From Rhodococcus rhodnii (lineage in GTDB: Bacteria; Actinomycetota; Actinomycetes; Mycobacteriales; Pseudonocardiaceae): a stretch of DNA of 64,000 bases. Of this stretch, positions 24,985 to 32,697 are shown piece after piece (the first letter of the stretch is position 1; each line of letters starts with the position of its first letter). The notes beneath the pieces were generated by a model. It saw only the letters and a program-made list of their open reading frames with translations. It had not been told where the DNA came from and ran no database searches. A program made the translations under genes and the position numbers. The stretch lies in assembly GCA_000720375.1 (NCBI GenBank), contig JOAA01000003.1, positions 124,001 to 188,000 on the forward strand, given 5' to 3'.

Positions 24985-25169
24985 TGAGGCCGATTGTCCT
25001 GTTCAGCCTGACGTGGCGAGGAATCAAGCGCCTTGCCGCACTTGTGGTTCAGGTCGCGCTGTTCCTGGTGATCGCGTACTTCGTGGTCGGCTTGGTCACT
25101 GCGGTGATCGCAGGCCTGGCGATGCTGCTGGTCGCCAGAGCGTTTCTCGGTGCGGCGAGGGCAGACTGA
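24984..25169 (+). CDS. Small membrane protein, Spd-like
   Basis: This 61-residue protein has two closely spaced hydrophobic segments (residues about 18-54: LAALVVQVALFLVIAYFVVG onward). Its ATG overlaps the tra stop (TGATG), and its own stop overlaps the next start, so all three are coupled. Small membrane proteins downstream of Tra often act in spread of the element through mycelium (Spd function); that is inference. Confidence 0.65.
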   Translation: MRPIVLFSLTWRGIKRLAALVVQVALFLVIAYFVVGLVTAVIAGLAMLLVARAFLGAARAD

Positions 25170-25567
25170 TGGCCCGACGTCGCCCCGATCCGGCCCAACA
25201 AGACCTGTTCGCAGACCAGCTGGACGAAATGACCGCAACGGTTCCCCCTGAGAATCCTGTTGCAGTATCAGGATTCGGTGGTCAACCGGATGTCGCCGCG
25301 GCAGTCCTGAACGAGATCATGGACGGCCGGTACGGGTTCATCGAGAAGACCGGCCGCGTTGTAGAGGTTGATCCGGACCGATCGTGCCGCTTCTCAGAGG
25401 TGGAAGACACCATCTTGCATCTCGAAAAAGAGCGATACATCGAATTGGGCGAGATGATCGCGTGCCGACACGGCGCGATTATCCGGCAAGTCACGCGGTA
25501 CAAGCTCACGAAAGCAGGCACGACCCTGCGCAAACGCTGGGCAAGCCTTAAACCCAGAAACGCCTAG
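25169..25567 (+). CDS. Hypothetical AICE protein, possible winged helix (132 aa)
   Basis: This 132-residue protein has a charged N-terminus (MARRRPDPAQQDLFADQLDE) and a helical C-terminal half (VEDTILHLEKERYIELGEMI, then ITRYKLTK-like LTKAGTTLRKRW) resembling the end of a winged-helix domain. I do not recognise it further. It overlaps the preceding membrane-protein gene by 1 nt. Confidence 0.6.
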   Translation: MARRRPDPAQQDLFADQLDEMTATVPPENPVAVSGFGGQPDVAAAVLNEIMDGRYGFIEKTGRVVEVDPDRSCRFSEVEDTILHLEKERYIELGEMIACRHGAIIRQVTRYKLTKAGTTLRKRWASLKPRNA

Positions 25568-25605
25568 TTCTCCCCCTATTTCCGAATACCACACAGAGGA
25601 GACGT

Positions 25606-25809
25606 GTGCCCATGTCCCACAAATGTGGACGAACTGTAATGCTGATCACCGGCGCCACGCTTGCGGTGCTGAGCATCGTGTACCCAGTCGTCAACACGAT
25701 CATGCTGATCGTGACGGTCTGCGTGGCTGCCATCGCGCTGGTCACCTTTCTGGTCATGCTCTTCCGGGAACCGCCCGGGACGCGAGCAACCTCGGACGGT
25801 TCTCAATGA
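25606..25809 (+). CDS. Small two-helix membrane protein
   Basis: This 67-residue protein has two hydrophobic helices (about 11-31 and 33-53) with a charged tail. Start is GTG 25606 or ATG 25612; GAGGAG lies upstream and fits either. It may be another Spd-type protein. Its stop TGA overlaps an ATG that opens only a short, poorly coding frame. Confidence 0.55.
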   Translation: MPMSHKCGRTVMLITGATLAVLSIVYPVVNTIMLIVTVCVAAIALVTFLVMLFREPPGTRATSDGSQ

Positions 25810-25906
25810 CAGAGCTGCCACTGGACCGGATCACCGGTTACACGGCGAATACAAGACGTTGTGGTGGCGGTGGGAAAGTTCTCCACCGCCACACGGCGCT
25901 CGGGAA

Positions 25907-26023
25907 ATGGCCGACCTCGCGACGGAAATCGCGAGATTGTGCGAGGAAGTAGCCGACGTGTATCGACGCGCGGCCGACGTGTACATCGCAGTACCGGGAT
26001 TCGCGACAGGAGACAACGAGTAA
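25907..26023 (+). CDS. Short hypothetical peptide (38 aa), start uncertain
   Basis: The frame MADLATEIARLCEEVADVYR, followed by RAADVYIAVPG, looks like a real helical protein. Its stop TAA overlaps the next ATG (TAATG), as in coupled genes. Codons upstream in the same frame (GEYKTLWWRWESSPPPHGAR) also look coding, so the gene may be longer, starting at a TTG at 25859 (54 aa), or may have lost its start by mutation. No good ribosome-binding site is seen for either start. Confidence 0.35.
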   Translation: MADLATEIARLCEEVADVYRRAADVYIAVPGFATGDNE

Positions 26024-26352
26024 TGACACCAAACATCGAGATAATGGTACGCCGGGAGTTCGTTCACATCCTCGATGAAGTGAGCGAGATTCTAGACCAG
26101 ATTGACAGGCGCCTGTGGGGTAGTTGCCCCGCATTTCCGTGCATGTGGGTCAAGCTTACCGAAAACCCACATCCGGGTAACGATAGGGAAGAGTACGTGA
26201 TCGATCGGTTGACAGGCTGGAAATGTGCCAACTGGGGTGATTTGACCGCCCGCACAATTGACGGCATTGAACGAAAGGTCACCACGCTCTATGTGACCGA
26301 TCTGGGTCGTGAGCTGATTACCGCGATCGCAGACTACAAGGCCAACAAGTAG
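26023..26352 (+). CDS. Hypothetical AICE protein (109 aa)
   Basis: This 109-residue protein starts MTPNIEIMVRREFVHILDEV, with AGGAG about 11 nt upstream. It contains three Cys (SCPAFPCMWVK and WKCANWGD) that might bind a metal. No recognised domain. It belongs to the same coupled gene series as tra. Confidence 0.6.
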   Translation: MTPNIEIMVRREFVHILDEVSEILDQIDRRLWGSCPAFPCMWVKLTENPHPGNDREEYVIDRLTGWKCANWGDLTARTIDGIERKVTTLYVTDLGRELITAIADYKANK

Positions 26353-26461
26353 GCGCTATGGCGGTTGCCGTTGTGCCGCAGCGCGTCCTCGCCAATCGAT
26401 AACACACGGACCCAGCGCACCAGCCCGCGGCCACACCATCGGAAAGGAGGAATCAGGCACC

Positions 26462-27277
26462 ATGCGAAAAAACGGCACATCGGCGACCGACGTGGAAGCC
26501 GGACTCACCAGGAAAGTAATTGCCCTGCAACGGAAAAAGGCGGAAACGGCGCGGCTGGTGACGTTGGCCAACGACCCGGACCTCAACGCGTACCGTATCG
26601 AGCGCCAACGGCGCACCATCACCCGTTGGATGTGGATCTTCCTGGTGTTGGGTCTCGGCTACAGCACCACCAACGTGCACGAATTCGTCGCGAACGGCCG
26701 CACCACTGAAGACCCGGTGTGGTGGGCAGCGTGGCTGGTCGAACCCATGGCCGCGGGCTTGCTGATCAACCTGTTGACGTTCGAGTCCGAAGTGATCGCA
26801 CGCGGAATCGACATCAGCAACCCCTGGGTGACCCGACTCAAGCGGACGCTACTCGGCGCCACCCTGTTCATGAGCACCTGGCCACAACTGATCAAACTCA
26901 AAACCGGCGGCTTCAACATCGGGCTACTGGTCGTCGCCGCGCTGGTCCCGCTCGTGGTGTTCCTCGTCGCGGAGGTCATGCCGGTGATCCAACGCTACAT
27001 GCGGGCCTTGCTCGTTGCAGCGTCCACACCAGCCGCCACATCCGCGGCGTCTCAGCCGGCGGCCGCGGCGCAACCGGCCAACGACCCGAAAACCCTTGCA
27101 GCGCTTCGGCTTCCACCCAGGATGCGCAAGGCCATTGAGGACAAGGCAAGCGAGATCCAAGCAACCGGCCGCTCGATCACGCGCGAGGACATCCAAGAGC
27201 TTGTCCGCGTGCCCGATGAGATGGCCACGCAGATCATGACAGCGCTACACCCAACCAACGGCCACGCGCACACATAA
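26462..27277 (+). CDS. AICE multi-pass membrane protein (SpdB-like position)
   Basis: This 271-residue protein has a basic N-terminal helix, about four transmembrane segments between residues 58 and 175 (including WMWIFLVLGLGY and GLLVVAALVPLVVFLVAEVM), an Ala/Pro linker, and a cytoplasmic helical tail (PPRMRKAIEDKASEIQATGR) that could contact DNA or protein. It starts after GGAAAGGAGG. A membrane protein of this type commonly precedes rep in AICEs and is thought to assist spreading. A strong terminator follows. Confidence 0.7.
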   Translation: MRKNGTSATDVEAGLTRKVIALQRKKAETARLVTLANDPDLNAYRIERQRRTITRWMWIFLVLGLGYSTTNVHEFVANGRTTEDPVWWAAWLVEPMAAGLLINLLTFESEVIARGIDISNPWVTRLKRTLLGATLFMSTWPQLIKLKTGGFNIGLLVVAALVPLVVFLVAEVMPVIQRYMRALLVAASTPAATSAASQPAAAAQPANDPKTLAALRLPPRMRKAIEDKASEIQATGRSITREDIQELVRVPDEMATQIMTALHPTNGHAHT

Positions 27278-27296
27278 CTGATCACCCCAACGAATA

Positions 27297-27335
27297 GGGC
27301 AAGGCACACAACGCGGTGCCTTGCCCCCTTTTTTT
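27297..27335 (+). terminator. Rho-independent terminator
   Basis: GGGCAAGGCAC (27297-27307) pairs perfectly with GTGCCTTGCCC (27316-27326) over an 8-nt loop, followed by CC and seven Ts (27329-27335). It ends the transfer operon before rep. Confidence 0.85.
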
Positions 27336-27377
27336 GCCCAAAACAGACCATCCATATCGGACTGAGAGGAGGTGGCC

Positions 27378-28739
27378 ATGACCGGTGTGACGTCCCTTGA
27401 GGACCGCATCAGCAACAGGGTCAAAGCCATGGACTACCGCGGCTGGCGTGCCAAGGTCGAACAGACCGGCGGCTGCCTGAACCCCGTTCGCATGTCCGGA
27501 TCGTGGACGGTCAACGACACCACAACCGGCACCTTGTTGGCCGAACACTCCGGAGCCATCTTCGCCCCCTGCGGCAACCGGCGATACACAGTGTGCCCGG
27601 CATGCTCCGAGCGGTACGCCGCGGACGCCTTCCACCTCGTCCGGGCCGGACTGGCCGGCGGATCCAAGGACGTCCCGCTGAGCGTGGCCGACAAGCCCCG
27701 AGTGTTCGCAACCCTCACCGCGCCATCCTTCGGGCCGGTCCACAACCGACGGACCACACGAACCGGCAAAGTCCTTCCCTGCGCGTGCGGAGCCTGGCAT
27801 CACCCCGCAGACCCGAACATCGGCACCGCGCTCGAACCCGACACATACGACTACGTCGGCGCCGTGCTCTGGCAAGCCAACGCCGGCAAGCTCTGGCACC
27901 GCTTCGTGATCACCCTCCGGCGCAAGCTCGCGCACGCTGCCGGGCTGACCGTCCGGACGTTCAAGGAACACGCCCGGCTGTCCTACGCCAAAGTGGCCGA
28001 AAACCAGCGCCGCGGGCTGGTCCACTTCCACGCGGTCATCCGGGTGGACGGACCGAACGGCCCGAACGACCAGACCCCGAACTGGATCACGTCGGCCGTG
28101 CTCGAAGACGCCATCACGGCCGCGGCACAAGCGGTATCGCTCGCGATCCCCCGACCAGACGGCACCGCGTTCGAGCTCGAATGGGGCACACAGACCGACA
28201 TTCGGCACATCCGGCCGGCGAACGCGGGCGAGGTCGAAGACGCGAACGGCGAGATCAGCGAGCACCGGCTGGCCGGCTACGTCGCCAAGTACGCCACGAA
28301 GGGCACAGGCAAGACCGAAGGACCGGACCGGCCGATCCGGTCGCAACTCGACATCGATCACCTGCACGTGTCCGGCCACCACCGGCAGATCATCCAAACA
28401 GCGTGGGATCTCGGCATGCTGCCGCAGTACGAGGAACTCAACCTCCATCGCTGGGCCCACATGCTCGGATTCCGCGGCCACTTCCTGACGAAATCCCGTG
28501 CGTACTCGACCACCTTCAAAACCATCCGCGGCGACCGGCGCGAATGGCGACGGCAAGACGCACTCGAACGACTCGGAGTCACCGAGGAAACCGTCACGGT
28601 GGTGAATTCGTGGATCTTCACCGGCATCGGCTACCGCGATGACGCAGAACGGGCCCTCGCCCACGCGATCAGCGAGAGACAACAGCAAAACCGAAACGCA
28701 AAGAGGAGGGCAGATCATGAGTACATTGTGGGGGCCTAA
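27378..28739 (+). CDS. AICE replication initiator (RepSA-like)
   Basis: This 453-residue protein matches the rolling-circle initiators of AICEs such as pSAM2 RepSA. A Cys-rich N-terminal part (APCGNRRYTVCPACSERY) suggests metal binding. The HUH motif is LVHFHAVIR (His216, His218) and the candidate nicking Tyr lies in the region LAGYVAKYATKGTG. AGGAGG precedes the ATG at 27378. It is needed for replication of the excised circle. The gene overlaps xis by 23 nt, giving a rep-xis-int operon. Confidence 0.88.
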   Translation: MTGVTSLEDRISNRVKAMDYRGWRAKVEQTGGCLNPVRMSGSWTVNDTTTGTLLAEHSGAIFAPCGNRRYTVCPACSERYAADAFHLVRAGLAGGSKDVPLSVADKPRVFATLTAPSFGPVHNRRTTRTGKVLPCACGAWHHPADPNIGTALEPDTYDYVGAVLWQANAGKLWHRFVITLRRKLAHAAGLTVRTFKEHARLSYAKVAENQRRGLVHFHAVIRVDGPNGPNDQTPNWITSAVLEDAITAAAQAVSLAIPRPDGTAFELEWGTQTDIRHIRPANAGEVEDANGEISEHRLAGYVAKYATKGTGKTEGPDRPIRSQLDIDHLHVSGHHRQIIQTAWDLGMLPQYEELNLHRWAHMLGFRGHFLTKSRAYSTTFKTIRGDRREWRRQDALERLGVTEETVTVVNSWIFTGIGYRDDAERALAHAISERQQQNRNAKRRADHEYIVGA

Positions 28740-28896
28740 GGACGTCGCTGATTACCTCGGCGTTCCGGTCCAGACCATCTACCAGTGGCGCACTCGAAAC
28801 TACGGGCCACCAGGACGCAGGGTCGGCAAACACGTCCGGTACCGGCCTGAGGACGTCGAGGAGTGGTTTAAGAACCTGCCCGCTGAGGTGGCCTGA
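28717..28896 (+). CDS. xis: Excisionase (MerR/HTH_17-type)
   Basis: This 59-residue protein is a small winged-helix DNA-binding excisionase: LWGPKDVADYLGVPVQTIYQ, then WRTRNYGPPGRRVGKH and YRPEDVEEWF. It starts after AGAGGAGGG inside the 3' end of rep, and its stop overlaps the integrase start (TGATG). Xis directs integrase towards excision. Confidence 0.88.
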   Translation: MSTLWGPKDVADYLGVPVQTIYQWRTRNYGPPGRRVGKHVRYRPEDVEEWFKNLPAEVA

Positions 28897-30095
28897 TGGC
28901 CGTCGAAGACTCCTGGTACACAGTGGACAAGGTGCCGACGAAGCGGCACGGACGCGGGAAACGGTGGCGAGTCAGGAACGCGGGCGCGCCCACTAGGAGC
29001 TTCCGAAGGAAGGGGGACGCAGTCGCACACGACACTCAAGTGAACAACGACCTGTTGAAGGGGCTCAAGCCGTTTGACCACGCCGCCGGTCGCGTACTGT
29101 TCAAAGTGTACGCTCGCAAGTGCGTCAAAGACCGGTACAGCAACCACAATTCGCTCAAGGCGAGCGAGTCCCTGCTTGAGAACCATCTGATCCCAATCTA
29201 TGGCGAACGGCGTATGATGGACATCAAACCGTCCACTGTGTCCGCTGGTCGTGCAGAGATCCGGAACAAGCAGAGGAAGAACGGCAAGCCGGGCCAGAAG
29301 CTCTCAGCGATGACCATCAGTCGGATCGATGCGCTCTTCACAATGATCATGACGTCCGCCGTGCGGGTGGATAAGGTGATCGTGGAGAACCCATGTGCCG
29401 ACGCCGTACGGATTCCTAAGCCGGTCAAGCGCAAGATCAAGATCTGGGAGCATGACACTGTGGACACCATCCTCGATGGCATCCCGGTGCGGTACTATCC
29501 GATTCCGTTGCTATCGGCCACATGCGGACATCGTCCAGCTGAGTCGTTCGCCGTCGCCCTCGACGACATCGATTTCCGCCGCCGACGTATCGGGATTAAT
29601 CACCAGGTGCAGCGCATCTACGGGCAGCTGATGCTCGTCCCGCCGAAGGGTGGCAAGACCCGCACCGTGCCATTGCCCGATGTCACTAGGCGCGCCTTGT
29701 CGGCACACGTCGACCGATACGGAACGACTGTGATCAAGTGCTCGTGCTGCGATGAGGCGCACAGGGTGCTGTTCACCGACCAGGGCAGCCTGCTAGCCCG
29801 ACGTGGATGGGATCGGGACATCTGGCACCCTGCCGTTGCTGGGGCGGGATTGACGCCGTCCCGAAGGACTGGACAGCATCAGTTCCGGCACGTGTACGCG
29901 TCAGAGCTGATCGAGGGTGGCGCAAGTTTGGAGCAAGTTCGGGACTACATGGGCCACGCATCCATCACGATCACGGTCGATGTGTACGGCCATCTGTTCG
30001 AACGGTCGCATGACCGGGCCCGGAAGGTCATCGATACTGCGTTCGGTGGACGTGTGTACCCAGCGCGTACCGACGAAGATCCGCAAGGCGCATAA
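28896..30095 (+). CDS. int: Tyrosine site-specific integrase
   Basis: This 399-residue recombinase has an N-terminal arm/core-binding region (about 60-160) and a complete catalytic domain: Arg213 (CGHRPAES), His328-x-x-Arg331 (HQFRHVYASE), His354 (YMGHAS) and Tyr364 (VDVYGHLF). It integrates and, with Xis, excises the element. The gene ends 26 bp before the right copy of the 15-bp repeat, as expected for an att-adjacent int. Most AICE integrases use tRNA genes; no tRNA is present at either end here. Confidence 0.93.
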   Translation: MAVEDSWYTVDKVPTKRHGRGKRWRVRNAGAPTRSFRRKGDAVAHDTQVNNDLLKGLKPFDHAAGRVLFKVYARKCVKDRYSNHNSLKASESLLENHLIPIYGERRMMDIKPSTVSAGRAEIRNKQRKNGKPGQKLSAMTISRIDALFTMIMTSAVRVDKVIVENPCADAVRIPKPVKRKIKIWEHDTVDTILDGIPVRYYPIPLLSATCGHRPAESFAVALDDIDFRRRRIGINHQVQRIYGQLMLVPPKGGKTRTVPLPDVTRRALSAHVDRYGTTVIKCSCCDEAHRVLFTDQGSLLARRGWDRDIWHPAVAGAGLTPSRRTGQHQFRHVYASELIEGGASLEQVRDYMGHASITITVDVYGHLFERSHDRARKVIDTAFGGRVYPARTDEDPQGA

Positions 30096-30121
30096 CGCCT
30101 GGTCAAAGGCTATGTGCACCG

Positions 30122-30146
30122 TTATGTCAGGGGTAATGGCTACGCT
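30122..30146 (+). promoter_or_regulatory. Putative attR overlapping a PafBC-type damage promoter
   Basis: TTATGTCAGGGGTAA (30122-30136) repeats the left end of the element. The same bases form the -35-like half of a RecA-independent damage promoter: TGTCAGGGG (30125-30133), 7 nt, then TACGCT (30141-30146), close to the mycobacterial TTGTCAGTGG-7-TAGTGT pattern. The NADAR GTG is 8 nt downstream, so transcripts may be nearly leaderless. Confidence 0.55.
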
Positions 30147-30154
30147 CCCGGCTC

Positions 30155-30733
30155 GTGGACAGGGCTGAGTTGATCAAGCGGATGGCGGACGGGGAGCGGC
30201 CGGAGTTCCTCTTCTTCTGGGGGCACACGCCCACGCCGGGCCACGAGGTCGGCCGGTGGGTGCTGAGTCAGTGGTGGATGGCCGATTTCAGCGTCGACGG
30301 CGTGACCTACCGCAGCGCCGAGCACTTCATGATGGCAGGCAAGGCCCGGCTGTTCGGCGACGACGAGGTCCTGGCGAAGATCCTCGCCAGCGAGACACCG
30401 GCGGACGCCAAGAAGCTCGGCCGGGCCGTGCGGAACTTCGATCAGGACATCTGGGCCGAAAACAGCTACGGCATCGTGGTGCGCGGCAACGTCGCCAAGT
30501 TCGGGTCCGATCCCGTGCTGACCGAGTTCCTGGTCAGCACCGGGGACAAGGTCCTCGTCGAGGCCGCGCCCCGGGACGTCATCTGGGGCATCGGGCTGGG
30601 CGCGCAGAACCCGAAGGCGCAGGATCCCAGCCAGTGGCGTGGCCGCAACCTGCTGGGTTTCGCCCTGATGGACGCTCGGGCTGCGCTCGATCACCCGAGA
30701 CAAGGGCCTTCGGCCTTCGCGCACGGCACTTGA
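30155..30733 (+). CDS. NADAR domain protein (YbiA-like)
   Basis: This 192-residue protein has the NADAR fold (FFWGHTPTPG, LSQWWMADFSVDGVTYRSAE, HFMMAGKARLFGD, GRNLLGFALMDAR). Characterised members remove ADP-ribose from modified guanine or cleave riboflavin-type N-glycosidic intermediates. Starting at GTG 30155, it lies directly behind a damage-type promoter, which would fit repair of ADP-ribosylated DNA; the substrate is inference. It is the first chromosomal gene right of the element. Confidence 0.88.
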   Translation: MDRAELIKRMADGERPEFLFFWGHTPTPGHEVGRWVLSQWWMADFSVDGVTYRSAEHFMMAGKARLFGDDEVLAKILASETPADAKKLGRAVRNFDQDIWAENSYGIVVRGNVAKFGSDPVLTEFLVSTGDKVLVEAAPRDVIWGIGLGAQNPKAQDPSQWRGRNLLGFALMDARAALDHPRQGPSAFAHGT

Positions 30734-30766
30734 CCGAAGCCACTCTTCCTGGGCAAAGATGCCCTT

Positions 30767-31327
30767 ATGACCCTGCGGACCCTGCTGCTGGTCGTGGCGC
30801 TGCTGCTCGCCACGGCTGTCCCCGCGTCGGCGCACGTCCGGTTGCTGGCGAGCAACCCGGAGCCCGGCCAGGCGCTGGACACACCGCCGTCCAGCGTCCA
30901 GCTGACGTTCGACGAGCCGCTCAAGGCGCCGCCTACGATCACGGTGACCGACCCGAACGGCACCCCATGGCTAATGGGCCGCCCGACCCAGGACAACAAG
31001 ATCGTCACGGTCCCCGCCGACTCGCCGTACGGGCCCGCGGGCAAGTACACCATCAACTACCGGGTGACCGGGCAGGACGGACACATCGTCATCGGCGACA
31101 TCGCCTTCGACATCACCAAGTCGTTCGGCCAACCGCTTGCCGTACAACAAGAGCAGCCACGACCCCAACCTCAACCGCAGCAGGGCCACGAGCACACCGC
31201 AGCGTCCACACAGGACGAAGGCGGTGTCCCGGTTGGACTGTGGATCTTCGGGATCGCCGTCCTGCTCGGCATCGCCTTGGCGTTGGTGATCCGGCAGCGC
31301 CGCAAGGGCGATAAACCGGCCTTATGA
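30767..31327 (+). CDS. CopC-domain copper resistance protein
   Basis: This 186-residue exported protein has a signal peptide (about 1-22, ending PASA), then the CopC domain starting with the copper-ligand His (AHVRLLASNPEPGQAL) and containing TGQDGHIVIGDIAFDI with a second His. A Gln/Pro/His-rich linker and a C-terminal transmembrane helix (about 152-172) with a basic tail anchor it. No CopD domain is present. It lies 33 nt after the NADAR gene, but shared function is doubtful. Confidence 0.88.
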   Translation: MTLRTLLLVVALLLATAVPASAHVRLLASNPEPGQALDTPPSSVQLTFDEPLKAPPTITVTDPNGTPWLMGRPTQDNKIVTVPADSPYGPAGKYTINYRVTGQDGHIVIGDIAFDITKSFGQPLAVQQEQPRPQPQPQQGHEHTAASTQDEGGVPVGLWIFGIAVLLGIALALVIRQRRKGDKPAL

Positions 31328-31406
31328 CGGTCGTCGATATGGCCACGTGCGCATAGGTACTTATCCTCGAAGGATCCCCGCACCCTGCACGCAAGGAGAT
31401 CTTCGA

Positions 31407-31502
31407 GTGTCCCAAGAAGCAGCTCGGGTGAACCAGTTGTTCGCAGGCGGTGTCGCCACCACCGTCGGCAGGACGGATGTCTACGACGTGGCAAACCGTT
31501 AA
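31407..31502 (+). CDS. Small peptide (31 aa), hypothetical
   Basis: A GTG with AAGGAGA about 8 nt upstream opens a 31-codon frame (VSQEAARVNQLFAGG, ending TDVYDVANR). Codon use is GC3-rich and no other frame is open. It is soluble and unlike a leader peptide for the flanking genes, since the next gene is convergent; their stop codons overlap by 4 nt. I do not recognise it. It could be a fragment of a longer gene or a genuine microprotein. Confidence 0.4.
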   Translation: MSQEAARVNQLFAGGVATTVGRTDVYDVANR

Positions 31503-32551
31503 GACGCAACCAGTTCCGAAGAGTTGAGCAGTGCGCGGATCTCGCGTGCTGCCTGCCGGCCAGCACGGTTCGCGCCGACCGTGCTGGCCGACGGGCCGTA
31601 TCCGGCAAGATGCAGCCGGGGTTCGGCGACCACGCGGGTGCCGTCCATCACGATCCCGCCGCCCGATGCCCGCAATCCCAGTGGTGCCAGGTGATCCAGT
31701 GCGGCACGAAATCCGGTCGCCCACAGGATCGCGTCCACTTTCAACTCACTGCCGTCGCGCCACCGCACGCCTTCAGGTGTCAGCTCGTGGAAAATCGGGC
31801 GCCACGGCAGGCTTTCCAGCTTCGCGCGAACGTCCGGCGGCGCCCACAGCCCGGTCACACTGACCACACTCAACGGCGGCAGACCGGCGCGGACCCGTTC
31901 GTCCACTTTGGCCACGGCTTCGCGGCCGACGTCCTGCGACCACTCATCGTCCCGGAAAACCGGTTTGCGGCGGGTGACCCAGGTGACGTCGGCGACCTCG
32001 GCCAGCTCGAGCAGCAGCCCGGTCGCCGACGACCCCGCACCCACCACGATCATCTTCTTGCCGCGGAACTCCTCGACATCACGGAAGTCCGCGGTGTGCA
32101 ACTGACGGCCCTCGAACGACGCCATCCCCGGGTAGTACGGCCAGAACGGCCGTGTCCACGTACCCGTGGCATTGATGACCGCACGGGCGGCCCAACGATC
32201 GGGCCCTGCCGAGACCACCAGCCGGTCATCGTGACCGTAGTCGACCGAGGTGACCTCGACGGGCCTGATCACGTGCAAGCCGTAGTGCCGCTCATAGGAG
32301 GCGTAGTACTCGCTCACAACCTGTGAGGCAGGTAAATCCGCGTCGGCGTCCACAGGCGGGAAGCCAGGCAACGGGTAGATGCCGTTCACCTTGCCCAATC
32401 GCAGGGACGGCCAGCGGTGCCGCCATGCCCCTCCGGCGCCATCGGCGGAGTCGAGCATGACGTAGTCGTCGATCCCGTAATACTGCAGGTAGTAGGCGCT
32501 GGACAGGCCAGCCTGCCCGGCGCCGATGACCACCACGTCCGTCTGGCGCAT
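31499..32551 (-). CDS. Flavin-containing monooxygenase-like oxidoreductase
   Basis: This 350-residue enzyme has an N-terminal FAD-binding motif (VVVIGAGQAGLSSAYYLQ), an NADPH-binding Rossmann motif in the middle (MIVVGAGSSATGLLLEL, about 165-182) and a C-terminal DAILWATGFR motif typical of flavoprotein monooxygenases and CzcO-like proteins. It likely hydroxylates or oxidises a small N- or S-containing substrate. No operon partner is seen. Confidence 0.85.
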   Translation of the reverse strand: MRQTDVVVIGAGQAGLSSAYYLQYYGIDDYVMLDSADGAGGAWRHRWPSLRLGKVNGIYPLPGFPPVDADADLPASQVVSEYYASYERHYGLHVIRPVEVTSVDYGHDDRLVVSAGPDRWAARAVINATGTWTRPFWPYYPGMASFEGRQLHTADFRDVEEFRGKKMIVVGAGSSATGLLLELAEVADVTWVTRRKPVFRDDEWSQDVGREAVAKVDERVRAGLPPLSVVSVTGLWAPPDVRAKLESLPWRPIFHELTPEGVRWRDGSELKVDAILWATGFRAALDHLAPLGLRASGGGIVMDGTRVVAEPRLHLAGYGPSASTVGANRAGRQAAREIRALLNSSELVAS

Positions 32552-32615
32552 ACCCGGGCGAACACCGCGCGGCGGTCACTTTCTTCCCGATCGCGCTGAG
32601 CGGTACGTCACTGGA

Positions 32616-32662
32616 CCGAACGTGGCTTTTGCGGACGAGGGCACCCCAAAAACCACGTTCGG
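32616..32662 (-). terminator. Hairpin terminator after DUF4360 gene
   Basis: CCGAACGTGG (32616-32625) and CCACGTTCGG (32653-32662) form a 10-bp perfect stem, extended on the inside by a T-run facing an A-run. It lies downstream of the leftward DUF4360 gene and upstream of the monooxygenase start. Confidence 0.5.
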
Positions 32663-32697
32663 CGCACCACGCCGCCGCGAGATCGGGTTAATTCATA

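Larger units (their letters stand above)
19641..30136 (+). mobile_element. Actinomycete integrative and conjugative element (AICE), about 10.5 kb
   Basis: The segment has the canonical AICE gene set: GntR (KorSA-like) regulator, Nudix (Pif-like) protein, a run of small genes, an FtsK/SpoIIIE-type Tra protein, membrane proteins, a RepSA-like initiator, a small Xis and a tyrosine integrase at the right end. Its ends are defined by the 15-bp direct repeat TTATGTCAGGGGTAA at 19641-19655 and 30122-30136. Chromosomal-type genes resume immediately on both sides. Codon bias inside is less extreme than outside. All core genes appear intact, so it may still be mobile. The boundaries are inference until an empty site is found. 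Confidence 0.82.

Noticed and set aside
19641..30136. Prophage
   Set aside because: No capsid, terminase, portal or lysis genes; gene content is that of an AICE.
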